NCBI GenBank assembly: GCA_023954045.1
Contig: JAMLIR010000005.1
Location: 62,001 to 126,000, forward strand
Length of the DNA: 64,000 bases
Direction: 5' to 3'
From: Burkholderiaceae bacterium
Lineage (GTDB): Bacteria; Pseudomonadota; Gammaproteobacteria; Burkholderiales; Burkholderiaceae_E
Shown here: piece after piece, positions 53,612-62,558 of the stretch
How the letters are laid out: every line of letters begins with the position of its first letter
Numbering within the stretch: the stretch's first letter is position 1
Notes under the pieces: generated by a model
What the model saw: the letters and a program-made list of their open reading frames with translations, nothing else
Told to the model about the DNA's origin: nothing
Database searches by the model: none
Program-made: the position numbers and the translations under genes

Positions 53612-53615
53612 CGCG

Positions 53616-54497
53616 TCAGCCCTCGAACGGGTGGGCGCGATCGTACTCGGAGGCGATCGTCTCGAGCGTCCCGAACTGCACCCCCGGGTGCCGCAGCATG
53701 TGGTGCAGCAGGCGCTCCAGCATCGCGAGCACCTGGGGCCGGCCCGCGACGTCCGGATGCAGGCACAACGTGAAGACGGCCTCGTCCATTTCCCGATAGA
53801 CCCAGTCGAACTGCTCGCGCCACAACTCCTCGATGTCGCGGGGATTCATGAAGCCGTGGCTGTTCGGCGCCTTCTTGATGAACATCATCGGCGGGAGGTC
53901 ATCGAGATACCAGCTCACCGGGATCTCGATCAGCGACGTCTCGGTGCCGCGCACCAGCGGCTTCATCCAGCTCGACGCGGGCTGGGAATAGTCGATCGGC
54001 GTCCAGGCATCCCCGACGCGCAGGCGGTGGCACTCGAAATCGCGGTGCATCATGCTGTGGTCGTAGACGATGCCGCGCTCGAGCAGCAAGTTCGGTGTCG
54101 CCGCGCTGAGCTCCCACCACGGCGCCGCATAGCCGGTCGGCCGAGCCCCGGTGAGGTCGACCACCAGTTCGATGCACTTGTCGAGCACGTCGGCTTCCTG
54201 CCGCGGGCTCATCGCGAGCGGGTTTTCGTGCGAGTAGCCGTGCAGGCCGATCTCGTGACCGTCGCGCACGATCTGCTCCATCTGGTCGGGAAACGTCTCG
54301 ATCGAGTGCCCCGGCGCGAACCAGGTCGCCTTCAGGTCGAAGCGACGCAGCAACTCGAGCAACCGCGGAACGCCGACCTCGCCGGCGAACATGCCCCTCG
54401 AGATGTCGTGCGGAGAATCCGCCCCGCCGAACGTGCCCAGCCACGCTGCCACGGCGTCGATGTCGATGCCGAGCCCGCAGGAGATTCGCTTCGTCAC
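53616..54497 (-). CDS. Polysaccharide deacetylase-fold (PuuE-like) hydrolase
   Basis: 293 residues of the NodB/PuuE carbohydrate-esterase-4 fold: [12 protein letters not shown] near 9 (motif 1 Asp pair), [13 protein letters not shown] near 80-92 (metal His-x-x-x-His), [10 protein letters not shown] near 123, and [13 protein letters not shown] near 243. PuuE-type members hydrolyse allantoin or similar C-N bonds rather than chitin. The GTG start at 54497 has GAGAGGG 8 bases upstream; an in-frame ATG at 54539 is an alternative that would shorten the promoter gap. First gene of a three-gene operon, divergent from a LysR regulator. Confidence 0.8.
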   Translation of the reverse strand: MTKRISCGLGIDIDAVAAWLGTFGGADSPHDISRGMFAGEVGVPRLLELLRRFDLKATWFAPGHSIETFPDQMEQIVRDGHEIGLHGYSHENPLAMSPRQEADVLDKCIELVVDLTGARPTGYAAPWWELSAATPNLLLERGIVYDHSMMHRDFECHRLRVGDAWTPIDYSQPASSWMKPLVRGTETSLIEIPVSWYLDDLPPMMFIKKAPNSHGFMNPRDIEELWREQFDWVYREMDEAVFTLCLHPDVAGRPQVLAMLERLLHHMLRHPGVQFGTLETIASEYDRAHPFEG

Positions 54498-54592
54498 GCT
54501 GTCTGCCCTCTCTTCATTTCGATGCTTGCCGTGCGACATTGACGACCCCGATGTCGCTGTGGATACTCTGATCGCCGTCCGATACCCGGGAC

Positions 54593-55522
54593 ATGAAACG
54601 CCAGCTCCCTCCGCTCCATGCCCTGAGGGCCTTCGAGGCCGCCGGCCGGCTGCTGAGCTTCTCGAAGGCCGCCCAGGAGCTCTCGGTCACGCAGGGCGCG
54701 GTCAGTCGCCAGATCAAGGTCCTCGAGGGCTTCCTCGCGGTTCCCCTGTTCCGGCGCCTGACCCGTCAGGTCGAGCTGACCGAATTCGGCCGCGCATACC
54801 TGTCGATCGCGTCATCGGCCCTCGACCAGATCGCCAACGCCACCCAGGTCACGCTGCAGCACCAGCGCTCGCTGTCGATCAGCCTGCTGCCTTCGATCTC
54901 CACGCTGTGGTTGTTCCAGCGCCTGAATTCGTTCACGCGCGCATACCCCGAAATCCGGCTGCACGTCTCCGCATCCCTCGATCCGGTGAGCTTCAAGCGC
55001 GACAACGTCGACGTGGCCATCCGGGTCGGCAAGCTGCCGGGCCACGCGTATTCGTCGCGGGGCTCGCAAATCGAGTTCGACATGGTCGACGACTGGACGG
55101 GTGTGTGCGCGACGCATCTCTGGGATGACTACCTGACGCCGGTGTGCTCGAAGCGGCTTCTGGCCCAGGGACAACCGCTGCGGCGGCTCGAGGATCTCGA
55201 CCGGTTTCCGCTGATCCACAACGCGAGCCGGCCCGACGCGTGGACCGCATGGCTCAAGGCGAGTGGCGCAGGCGCCCGTCGCGGCAGCTCGGCCCTCGAG
55301 GTCGGGCATTCGTTCCTCGCCGTGCTCGCCGCGCGCGATTGCCTGGGAATCGCCTGCGTGCCGACGATCGAGGTCGAGGCCGTCGACTGGCGCGACGAGC
55401 TGGCGTTTCCGTTCGACTTCCGGCTGCAGAGTGCGGGCGCCTACTACCTGCTGGCGCCCCAGGAGCGCGCACATTCCGCCGAGGTCGAACTGTTCGGCAG
55501 TTGGGTAGCCGCCCAGTTCTGA
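54593..55522 (+). CDS. LysR-family regulator (GcvA type)
   Basis: 309 residues. It starts [20 protein letters not shown], with helix-turn-helix [20 protein letters not shown] at about 21-40 and [19 protein letters not shown] after it, a GcvA-like pattern, and a C-terminal ligand domain. Divergent from the deacetylase operon, it is the likely regulator of that operon; it converges with the orphan binding-protein gene. Confidence 0.87.
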   Translation: MKRQLPPLHALRAFEAAGRLLSFSKAAQELSVTQGAVSRQIKVLEGFLAVPLFRRLTRQVELTEFGRAYLSIASSALDQIANATQVTLQHQRSLSISLLPSISTLWLFQRLNSFTRAYPEIRLHVSASLDPVSFKRDNVDVAIRVGKLPGHAYSSRGSQIEFDMVDDWTGVCATHLWDDYLTPVCSKRLLAQGQPLRRLEDLDRFPLIHNASRPDAWTAWLKASGAGARRGSSALEVGHSFLAVLAARDCLGIACVPTIEVEAVDWRDELAFPFDFRLQSAGAYYLLAPQERAHSAEVELFGSWVAAQF

Positions 55523-55574
55523 GGCGGAAGCGACGGGTCCGCGGGTCGCCTCCATGGCAGGCGCCGTCGGACGA

Positions 55575-56795
55575 CTACTTGATGAAGGCGCAGGCGCCGG
55601 GCGTCATCGGCGTGAACGCTTCGGCCGCCGGAACCGTGGCCTTGACGTGGTAGTAGTCCCAGGGCGACTTCGATTCGGAAGGCTTCTTCACCTGCATCAG
55701 GTACATGTCGTGCACGTGCAGGCCGTCGGCGCGGATCTTCCCGCCCTTGGCGAACATGTCGTTCACCGGGGTCGCCTTCATCTTCGCCATCACGGAGGCA
55801 GTATCGTCGGTGCCGCTGGCCGCCACCGCCTTCAGGTAGTGCGTCGCAGCCGAGTACATGCCCGCCTGGACCATCGTCGGCATGCGCTTCGTCTTCTCGA
55901 AGAACCGCCGCGACCAGGCGCGTGTCTCGTCGTTCAGGTCCCAGTAGAACGCCTCGGTCAGCATGATGCCTTCGGCCAGGTTCAGCCCCATGGCGTGGAC
56001 GTCGGTGATGAAGGTCAGCAACGACGCGACACGCTGCTTGCCGGAGTTCGTGATCTTGAACTCGCTCGCCCCTTTGATCGCATTGATCGTGTCCGAACCG
56101 CCATTGGCCAGGGCGATCACCTTGGCCCCCGACGCCTGCGCCTGCAGAAGGAACGACGAGAAATCGGTCGTGTTCAACGGATGGCGGACGGCCCCGACGA
56201 CCTTTCCGCCCGCCGCCTTCACGACATCCGAGGTCGCCTTCTCCAGGCCATGGCCGAAGGCGAAGTCGACGGTAATGAAGTACCAGGTGTCGCCACCCTG
56301 TGCGATCAGCGCCTTCCCGGTGACGTTGGAGAGCGCGTTCGCGTCGTAGACGTACTGGACGCTGTTCGGGGTGCACGAGTCGGTCGTGACCTTGGTCGTG
56401 CTGGAGCCGCCGATCATCACGATGCGGTTCTTGTCGCGGGTCACGGCGGTGACCGCGAGGGTCACCGCGGAGTTCGTCGTGTCGAAGATCGCCCGGACGT
56501 TCTCCTTGTCGTACCACTCGCGCGCGAGATTCGCCCCGATGTCGGCCTTGTTCTGGTGGTCGGCCGACAGCAACTGGATCGGCCGACCGAGCACCTTGCC
56601 GCCGAAGTCGTCGATGGCCATCTGTACTGCCACCACCGACCCGTTGCCCGAGAAGTCGGAATAGACGCCGGACATGTCCGTCAGGACCCCGAGCCTGAGG
56701 GCGCCGGCCGGCGGCGCGCCCGTCTGGGCGTGCGCGGCGGGCACGGCGGCCGCGATGACGAACAACAGACTGCCGAGAAGCGAAGTCGCGCGCAT
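55575..56795 (-). CDS. ABC transporter solute-binding protein, orphan
   Basis: 406 residues. A signal peptide (MRATSLLGSLLFVIAAAVPAAHAQ) is followed by a LivK-type periplasmic-binding fold (LRLGVLTDMSGVYSDFSGNG). The C-terminus PMTPGACAFIK is typical of liv-type binding proteins found next to aromatic or amide gene sets. No permease or ATPase gene is adjacent: it converges with a LysR gene and has GntR upstream. It may use a transporter encoded elsewhere. The ATG at 56795 is chosen because it starts the signal peptide. Confidence 0.85.
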   Translation of the reverse strand: MRATSLLGSLLFVIAAAVPAAHAQTGAPPAGALRLGVLTDMSGVYSDFSGNGSVVAVQMAIDDFGGKVLGRPIQLLSADHQNKADIGANLAREWYDKENVRAIFDTTNSAVTLAVTAVTRDKNRIVMIGGSSTTKVTTDSCTPNSVQYVYDANALSNVTGKALIAQGGDTWYFITVDFAFGHGLEKATSDVVKAAGGKVVGAVRHPLNTTDFSSFLLQAQASGAKVIALANGGSDTINAIKGASEFKITNSGKQRVASLLTFITDVHAMGLNLAEGIMLTEAFYWDLNDETRAWSRRFFEKTKRMPTMVQAGMYSAATHYLKAVAASGTDDTASVMAKMKATPVNDMFAKGGKIRADGLHVHDMYLMQVKKPSESKSPWDYYHVKATVPAAEAFTPMTPGACAFIK

Positions 56796-56912
56796 TGGAT
56801 CGTGTCCCCCGGATTGTTCGATGTCGGTGCCGCGCCGATGCCTCGACTCGCCGGCGCGTGACGTCATCAGGCCATCGCCGCGAGGCATCGACAACCGATT
56901 TTTTCGGTGCCG

Positions 56913-56935
56913 ACGCATGAGTCGCGCTCATGCGT
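56913..56935. repeat. Inverted repeat between GntR and orphan binding-protein genes
   Basis: ACGCATGAG and CTCATGCGT are exact 9-base inverted repeats with a 5-base loop, extendable by CCG/CGG across a one-base bulge. No T-run follows on either strand. It lies 37 bases after the GntR stop and 118 bases upstream of the binding-protein start, so it could be an operator for that gene or a transcript-end hairpin. Confidence 0.55.
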
Positions 56936-56971
56936 TCGGCCATTCCTCGAGGGATCGGCTGGCCAGCGCGC

Positions 56972-57649
56972 TCACGCGAGTTCGACACCGACCCGGCCGG
57001 CCGCCCTGCGGATGTGGGTCCGCATCGCCCGCCGCGCCGCCCTCGGGGATCCGCTCGCCAGGGCGTCGAGGATCCGCTCGTGCTCGCGAATCGGCTCACG
57101 CACCCTGTTCGGATCCGCGAAGGCGACCTGCCGGCTGCTGTCGACCACCGCCGCGACGCTATCGGAGAGGTCGCGCAGCATCGGGCTGCCCGCGATCTCG
57201 ACGACGGCGGCGTGGAACGCTCGATCGGCCTCCGCCATCGCCACCAGGTCACCTGCGTCGGCGCCCGCCCGCATCCGCTCGATCGTGGCGCGCAAGGTGG
57301 CCAGTCCGGACGCCGTGACGACGGACGCGGCCATCGCTGCCGCCAGCTCCTCGAGTTCGCCGCGCACGACGTACACGTCGCGAAGGGCGTAGCGCGCCTG
57401 GAAGCGCCAGCGGTCGAGGCCGCTCGCCGGGCGCGACTCGCCGGGCCGCACGATAAAGACGCCGCGGCCCGGCTCGCTGCGCAGCAACCCCAGGCTCTCC
57501 AGCATCGCGATCGCCTCGCGCAGCGATGCCCGACTGACACCCAACTCCGCGGCCAGCTGGCGCTGGCCCGGCAGCTTCCCGGCGCGGACCCAGTCCCTGT
57601 TTCGAATGCGGGCCTGCAGCGCCCGTGCGACCTGCCCGACGGTGCTCAT
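56972..57649 (-). CDS. GntR-family (FadR/FCD) transcriptional regulator
   Basis: 225 residues. The winged helix-turn-helix has LAAELGVSRASLREAIAMLE near 37-56 and the wing PGRGVFIVRPG. The FCD ligand domain (about 90-220) carries AEADRAFHAAVVEIAGSPML and EHERILDALASG, with metal-binding Asp/His positions. The start at 57649 follows the usual family length. Divergent from the amidase-ABC operon and beside a FadR-like site, so it most likely represses that operon. Confidence 0.88.
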   Translation of the reverse strand: MSTVGQVARALQARIRNRDWVRAGKLPGQRQLAAELGVSRASLREAIAMLESLGLLRSEPGRGVFIVRPGESRPASGLDRWRFQARYALRDVYVVRGELEELAAAMAASVVTASGLATLRATIERMRAGADAGDLVAMAEADRAFHAAVVEIAGSPMLRDLSDSVAAVVDSSRQVAFADPNRVREPIREHERILDALASGSPRAARRAMRTHIRRAAGRVGVELA

Positions 57650-57718
57650 TTCGATATCCCGGCTCCGAATGCCGCGCACGATTGACAGCCCGCCACCGCC
57701 TCGGCACGATGGCAGCCC

Positions 57719-57760
57719 ACTGGTCAGACCGGTTCGACCGCCAGATCGAATCAATATAAC
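57719..57760 (+). promoter_or_regulatory. Amidase operon promoter with FadR/GntR-type operator
   Basis: ACTGGTCAGACCGGT (57719-57733) is a near-perfect dyad close to the E. coli FadR site (ACTGGTCGGACCAGT-like). It abuts a -35-like TTCGAC (57733-57738), followed after 16 bases by a -10 TATAAC (57755-57760). A bound GntR protein would overlap the -35 region and repress transcription of the amidase-ABC genes. Confidence 0.7.
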
Positions 57761-57815
57761 CCGCGAGCCAGGGCTGTCGCACCGGCCGCGCGCAATCGCG
57801 AGGCTGCACGAAGAC

Positions 57816-59369
57816 ATGGACGACCTTTTCGAACGTTTCGAACTCGCCGTCGACGGCATCGCGCGCCTCGGCCGCTACCCGCACGTCGACCGGCACCAGG
57901 CCTGGCTCGACCGGCTGCGCGTGAACCTGCCCGAATTGAGCGTCTTCGAGCGCCTGCGGCCCGAGCCTGAGCTCGGCTACCTGTCGCCGCCGCCCGCGGG
58001 CATCGGGGCCGGCGGCGTGCCGCTCGCCGACGACGCGGGCGGCGCCGCGGCGATCGCGCGCGAGTGCCGCGCGGCACACGAGCGCGCCGCAGCACCCTCG
58101 CAGGTCGCGCTTGCCGCCGCGCGGCAGCACAGACAACTGAACGCGTTCATCACGCTGGCCGACCCCGCGGACCTCGATTCGGCCGCTGCGGCCGCGGCAC
58201 GCCGCTTGAGCGACGGCGCGTCGATGCCGCTGATGGGCGTGCCGGTCGCGGTCAAGGACCTGATGCAGGTCGCCGGCTTCCCGCAGACCAACGGCACCGG
58301 CGGCCCCAAGCCTGCGCCCGCCACGCAGGACGCCCCGGCCGTCGCGCGGCTGCGCGATGCCGGCGCACTGGTGATCGGCACCGCGAACCTGCACGAGTTC
58401 GCGTACGGCATCACCAGCGAGAACCCCCACCACGGCTGGGTCGTCAACCCGCGGCGCCCCGGCCACACGCCGGGTGGCTCCAGCGGCGGCTCGGCCGCCG
58501 CGGTGGCGGCCGGCATCGTCCGCATGGCGATCGGAACCGACACCGCCGGCTCGATCCGGCTTCCCGCGTCGTGCTGCGGCGTGGTCGGCTTCAAGCCGAC
58601 GTTCGACGCGGTGCCGCGCGACGGCGCGCAGTCGCTCGGCACGAGCCTGGACCACGTCGGCCCCATCGCAGCCAGCGTCGCCGACGCCGCGCTGATGTAC
58701 TCGGTGATGGCAGGCCAGCCGACGCGCACTGCCAGCCGCGCGCCGCTCGCGGGCCTGCGCGTCGGCGTGCCGAACAACTACTTCTACGAACCGCTGGCCG
58801 ACGACGTGGCACGCGCGGTCCGCGCCGCGCTGGAGCGCATGCGCAACGACGGCGCGAAGCTGGTCCCGATCGACCTGCCGGGCGTCGAGCACAGCGCCGC
58901 ATTGCAGTTCGTGACGCTGTGCAGCGAAGCGACCGACCTGCACTGGAAGCGCCTCGCCGAGCGCCCCGAGACGCTGGGCGCCGACGTGCGCGTGCGGCTC
59001 GAGATCGGACAGTTCCTGCCGGCCACCTGGTACGTGCGCGCCCAGCGCGGCCGCGCGGTGCTGGCCGCGATGTTCGCGGCGGCGACGCGCGAAGTCGACG
59101 TGCTGGTCACCCCGACGCTTCGCATCGAGCCGCCGCGCTCGGGCGCGGGCGCCGCGCGGATCGGCGGGCGCGACGTGCCCTTGCATACCGCCGTCACCGC
59201 GCTCACCATGCCGTTCAACCTGACCGGCATGCCCGCGCTGACGCTGCCCTGCGGCGTCGGCGACAACGGCCTGCCGATCGGCGTGCAGATCGCGGCCCGG
59301 CGCGGCGACGACTGGAGGGTTCTGAACGTCGCTGCCCGCCTCGAAGACCTGCTGGATACGACCCCCTGA
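57816..59369 (+). CDS. Amidase-signature family amidase
   Basis: 517 residues. The Ser-cisSer-Lys triad of the amidase-signature family is visible: Lys in VPVAVKDLMQ near 146, the Gly/Ser-rich GGSSGGSAAA near 221 (cis-Ser), and the nucleophile in TDTAGSIRLPASCCG near 245. An N-terminal helical extension of about 100 residues precedes the catalytic domain. It hydrolyses an amide to a carboxylate and ammonia in the cytoplasm. First gene of an operon with a full liv-type ABC transporter, so it probably acts on the imported compound. ATG 57816 is chosen; no strong ribosome-binding site. Confidence 0.85.
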   Translation: MDDLFERFELAVDGIARLGRYPHVDRHQAWLDRLRVNLPELSVFERLRPEPELGYLSPPPAGIGAGGVPLADDAGGAAAIARECRAAHERAAAPSQVALAAARQHRQLNAFITLADPADLDSAAAAAARRLSDGASMPLMGVPVAVKDLMQVAGFPQTNGTGGPKPAPATQDAPAVARLRDAGALVIGTANLHEFAYGITSENPHHGWVVNPRRPGHTPGGSSGGSAAAVAAGIVRMAIGTDTAGSIRLPASCCGVVGFKPTFDAVPRDGAQSLGTSLDHVGPIAASVADAALMYSVMAGQPTRTASRAPLAGLRVGVPNNYFYEPLADDVARAVRAALERMRNDGAKLVPIDLPGVEHSAALQFVTLCSEATDLHWKRLAERPETLGADVRVRLEIGQFLPATWYVRAQRGRAVLAAMFAAATREVDVLVTPTLRIEPPRSGAGAARIGGRDVPLHTAVTALTMPFNLTGMPALTLPCGVGDNGLPIGVQIAARRGDDWRVLNVAARLEDLLDTTP

Positions 59370-59380
59370 AGGAGAAGACC

Positions 59381-60592
59381 ATGAAGAACCTGTTCCGGAT
59401 TGCGCTCGCCGCCTCGGCGACCGCACTGGCCACCGCCTCGTACGCGGCCGAGCCGATCGTCATCGGCGTGAGCATCGCCCAGTCGCCTCCGGGCTCGGTC
59501 GTGCAGGGCACGCAGGTGAAGGACGGCGTCGAGATCGTCGTCAAGATGCTCAACGACAAGGGCGGCGTACTCGGGCGGCCGCTGAAGGTCGTCTACGAAG
59601 ACAACCAGGGCATCCCCGAGAAGGGCCGCGCCGCGACCGAGAAGCTGATCACCCGCGACAAGGTCGTCGCGGTGACCGGCGGCCACCAGAGCTCGGTGTG
59701 CCTGGCCGAGATCGAGGTCGCGCACCGCTACAAGACGCCGTACGTCAACACCAACTGCTGGTCGGACGACGTCCGCGCCAAGGGCTATCCCGAGGTCTTC
59801 AATCCGGGCAACTACAACACGCGCGTCTCGTCGGCGATGGCCGAGACCATCGCCGCGCTGAAGGTCAAGAGCGTGATCGCGTTCGCCGAGAACACCGACT
59901 ACGGGATCGGCCAGGCGAAGCTGCTCGGGGAGTTCCTGAAGCAGACCGCGCCGCAGACCCAGTACAAGTACGTCGCGCTGGACCGCGCCGGCAAGGACTT
60001 CACGCCCGCGGTGCTGCCGCTGCGCGCCAGCCCGCCCGACCTGGTGGTCAACATCATGCTGCCGCCGGCCGCCTACATCCTGATGAACCAGCTGTACGAG
60101 CAGGGCGTGGCGCCCAGCGCGAAGACCGGCTTCTACGACGGCGCCGGCATCGCCGACTATCCGGACTTCTGGCAGAACGTGAAGGAAGCCGGCAAGTACA
60201 TGCTGGCCTTCGGCCTGTACCACCCCGCGATGCCGATGCCCGCGCTCGGCAAGCAGGTCGGCGAGATCTACCAGAAGCAGTCGAAGAACGAGCCGAACCG
60301 GCTGATCTTCCAGGCTGCGGACTCGGTACTGCTGATCGCCCGCGCGATCGAGAAGGCGAAGTCGACCGACGGCGCCGCGATCATCGCGGCGCTGAAAGGC
60401 ATGGAGTTCGAGGGCGTGCGCGGCAAGTTCTCGTTCTCGCAGGAAGCGGGCTACAAGTACCAGCAATGGGTCGACATCCCCTACGTGACCTACCAGCTGA
60501 CCGACGTCAACCAGCCGGTCAGCAAGACCACGCTGATCCAGGTTCCGGGACAGCCGCTGCAGATCGACAAGGTGGTCAAGCCGGCGAAGTGA
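59381..60592 (+). CDS. Branched-chain-type ABC transporter, solute-binding protein
   Basis: 403 residues. A signal peptide (MKNLFRIALAASATALATASYAAE) is followed by a LivK-like fold (IVIGVSIAQSPPGSVVQGTQ). The ATG at 59381 has GAAGGAG and follows the amidase stop by 11 bases. Aromatic residues in the predicted cleft region (TNCWSDDV, GLYHPAMPMP) suit an amide or aromatic ligand, but the ligand is not known. Two GC hairpins follow its stop, a common way to keep binding-protein mRNA abundant. Confidence 0.88.
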   Translation: MKNLFRIALAASATALATASYAAEPIVIGVSIAQSPPGSVVQGTQVKDGVEIVVKMLNDKGGVLGRPLKVVYEDNQGIPEKGRAATEKLITRDKVVAVTGGHQSSVCLAEIEVAHRYKTPYVNTNCWSDDVRAKGYPEVFNPGNYNTRVSSAMAETIAALKVKSVIAFAENTDYGIGQAKLLGEFLKQTAPQTQYKYVALDRAGKDFTPAVLPLRASPPDLVVNIMLPPAAYILMNQLYEQGVAPSAKTGFYDGAGIADYPDFWQNVKEAGKYMLAFGLYHPAMPMPALGKQVGEIYQKQSKNEPNRLIFQAADSVLLIARAIEKAKSTDGAAIIAALKGMEFEGVRGKFSFSQEAGYKYQQWVDIPYVTYQLTDVNQPVSKTTLIQVPGQPLQIDKVVKPAK

Positions 60593-60601
60593 TGCCCGGA
60601 G

Positions 60602-60668
60602 CGGCCGCGCGGCCCTCGCGCGGCCGGTAGCCGCCAACAAGCCGCGCCGCGGAGGCTCCCGCGGCGCG
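60602..60668 (+). repeat. Two GC-rich hairpins between binding-protein and permease genes
   Basis: The first pairs CGGCCGCGC with GCGCGGCCG (60602-60610, 60618-60626, 7-base loop). The second pairs CGCGCCGCGG with CCGCGGCGCG (60643-60652, 60659-60668, 6-base loop). Neither is followed by a T-run. They probably stabilise the upstream message or partly stop transcription so that the binding protein outnumbers the membrane subunits. Confidence 0.6.
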
Positions 60669-60682
60669 ACGCGGAGACTCGA

Positions 60683-61573
60683 TTGCTCGCTCTGGACCTG
60701 TTCGTCAACGGGCTGATCATCGGCCTGTTCTACGCGCTGATGGCGGTCGGCCTGACCATGATCTTCGGGATCCTGAAGGTCGTGAACTTCGCGCACGGCG
60801 AGTTCTACATGATCGGCGCCTACACCTACACGCTGGTGTCGCTGTCGCTCGGCGTGTCGCCGTGGCTCGCGCTGCCGGTCGCGGCCGCATTGGGCGCGCT
60901 GCTCGGCTGGGCCACCGAGCGCTGGCTGATGCGACCGCTCTACGCGGGATACGGCTCGTGGGCGCTGATGAAGGACGAATACGCGGTGGTGGTCACCTTC
61001 GGGTTGTCCCTGCTGCTGATCAACCTGGTCGACAAGATCGTCGGCCCCTACCCGATGCGCGGCCCGTCGCTGTCCGAGGTGACGCGGATGTCCATCGGTC
61101 CGTTCATGGCCAGCGGACAGAAGCTGATCACTGCCGGCGTGGCGATCGTGCTGCTGATCGGGCTGGCGCTATTCATCAAGCGTTCGCTGTGGGGCAGGCA
61201 GGTGCAGGCGGTGGCGCAGAACCGGCTCGGCGCCTCGATTGCCGGCATCGATACCGCGCGCGCGAGCAGCATCATCTTCATGGCGTCCGGCGTGCTGGCG
61301 GCACTGGCCGGCGCACTGCTCGCGCCGGTGATCAACCCGGCGCCCGACGTCGGCGTGTTCCCGGCGGTGAAGTCCTACGTGATCGTGGTCATCGGCGGCA
61401 TGGGCTCGATTCCGGGCAGCATCGTCGCGGCGCTCGCGCTGGGCGTGCTCGAGAGCTTCGGCGCGGTCTACATCTCGTACGACTACCGCGACACCTTCGG
61501 GCTGGTACTGCTGATCCTGGTCCTTCTGTTCCGCCCGCAGGGGCTGTTCGGCGAGCGCGCGCGGGAGGTCTGA
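60683..61573 (+). CDS. Branched-chain-type ABC transporter permease (LivH)
   Basis: 296 residues, about eight helices: DLFVNGLIIGLFYALMAVGL at the start, VVNFAHGEFYMIGAYTYTL near 33, QNRLGASIAGIDTARASSI near 173 (the ATPase-contacting loop). The start is a TTG (60683) with GGAG 7 bases upstream. It is followed after 4 bases by livM. Confidence 0.9.
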   Translation: MLALDLFVNGLIIGLFYALMAVGLTMIFGILKVVNFAHGEFYMIGAYTYTLVSLSLGVSPWLALPVAAALGALLGWATERWLMRPLYAGYGSWALMKDEYAVVVTFGLSLLLINLVDKIVGPYPMRGPSLSEVTRMSIGPFMASGQKLITAGVAIVLLIGLALFIKRSLWGRQVQAVAQNRLGASIAGIDTARASSIIFMASGVLAALAGALLAPVINPAPDVGVFPAVKSYVIVVIGGMGSIPGSIVAALALGVLESFGAVYISYDYRDTFGLVLLILVLLFRPQGLFGERAREV

Positions 61574-61577
61574 AGCG

Positions 61578-62558
61578 ATGGGCATCCCCCGCCATCCGAA
61601 CTTCCTGCGCAGCAAGCTGATGCAGGAGATGCGCCTGTCGCTGGTCGTGCTCGCCGTGCTGGCGCTGCTGCCGCTGGGCATCTCGTCGCCGTACTGGCTC
61701 GGCGTGCTGATCGTCAGCATGTATTTCGCGATGCTGTCGTGCGGCTGGAACCTGCTGGCCGGCTACACCGGGCAGTTCTCGCTGGCGCCCGCGGCCTTCG
61801 CGATGCTGGGCGCCTACACGACCGGCCTGCTCGCGTACCACTGGAAAGTACCGTCGTGGATCGGGCTGCCGATGTCGATCGTCGTGCCGGGGCTGATCGG
61901 ACTGGTGCTGGGACGCATCGTGTTGCGGCTGTCCGGTCCGTACCTCGCGCTCACCACGCTGTCGTTCGCCGAGATCGTGCGGCTGGTGATCTACAACTCG
62001 ATCGACTTCACGCGCGGCGACCAGGGCCTGAACGTGCCCGGGCTGATGGACAGCCGCGTCGGCTACTACTACCTGTTCCTCGCCGCGCTCGCGGCGGTGA
62101 CCATCGTGGTGTTCCTGATGCTGCGCGCGCCGGTCGGCCGCTACCTGCTGGCGATCCGCGACGACGAGATCGGGGCGGCCAGCCGCGGGGTCGACGTGGT
62201 GCGTGCCAAGAACTGGGCGTTCCTGGCGAGTTGCGCGATCTGCGGCTTCGCCGGCGGACTGTACGGCACTTTCGCGCAACTGGTGAGCCCGGAGCTCGGC
62301 CTGATCTCGCAGACCGGCATCGTCATCGCGATGGTGGTGATCGGCGGCATGGGCACGCTGGTCGGCCCGCTGATCGGCGCGATGCTGGTCTACGTGGCCT
62401 CCGAGATGCTGCGCGACGTCGGCAACATCCAGATGATCGTGTTCGCGCTGCTGGTCATCGTGTTCGCCCGCTTCTTCCGCGAGGGGCTGTGGGGTCTGGC
62501 GCGCGGGGCGCTCGCCCGCCGGCGGGCCGCGGCGCCCGCGGCGGCGAAGGAGGCCTGA
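61578..62558 (+). CDS. Branched-chain-type ABC transporter permease (LivM)
   Basis: 326 residues: ISSPYWLGVLIVSMYFAMLS near 36, WNLLAGYTGQFSLAPAAFAM near 56, the IRDDEIGAASRGVDVVRAKN loop near 194 and GGMGTLVGPLIGAML near 256. It pairs with the LivH above. The stop overlaps the livG ATG by one base (TGATG). Confidence 0.9.
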   Translation: MGIPRHPNFLRSKLMQEMRLSLVVLAVLALLPLGISSPYWLGVLIVSMYFAMLSCGWNLLAGYTGQFSLAPAAFAMLGAYTTGLLAYHWKVPSWIGLPMSIVVPGLIGLVLGRIVLRLSGPYLALTTLSFAEIVRLVIYNSIDFTRGDQGLNVPGLMDSRVGYYYLFLAALAAVTIVVFLMLRAPVGRYLLAIRDDEIGAASRGVDVVRAKNWAFLASCAICGFAGGLYGTFAQLVSPELGLISQTGIVIAMVVIGGMGTLVGPLIGAMLVYVASEMLRDVGNIQMIVFALLVIVFARFFREGLWGLARGALARRRAAAPAAAKEA

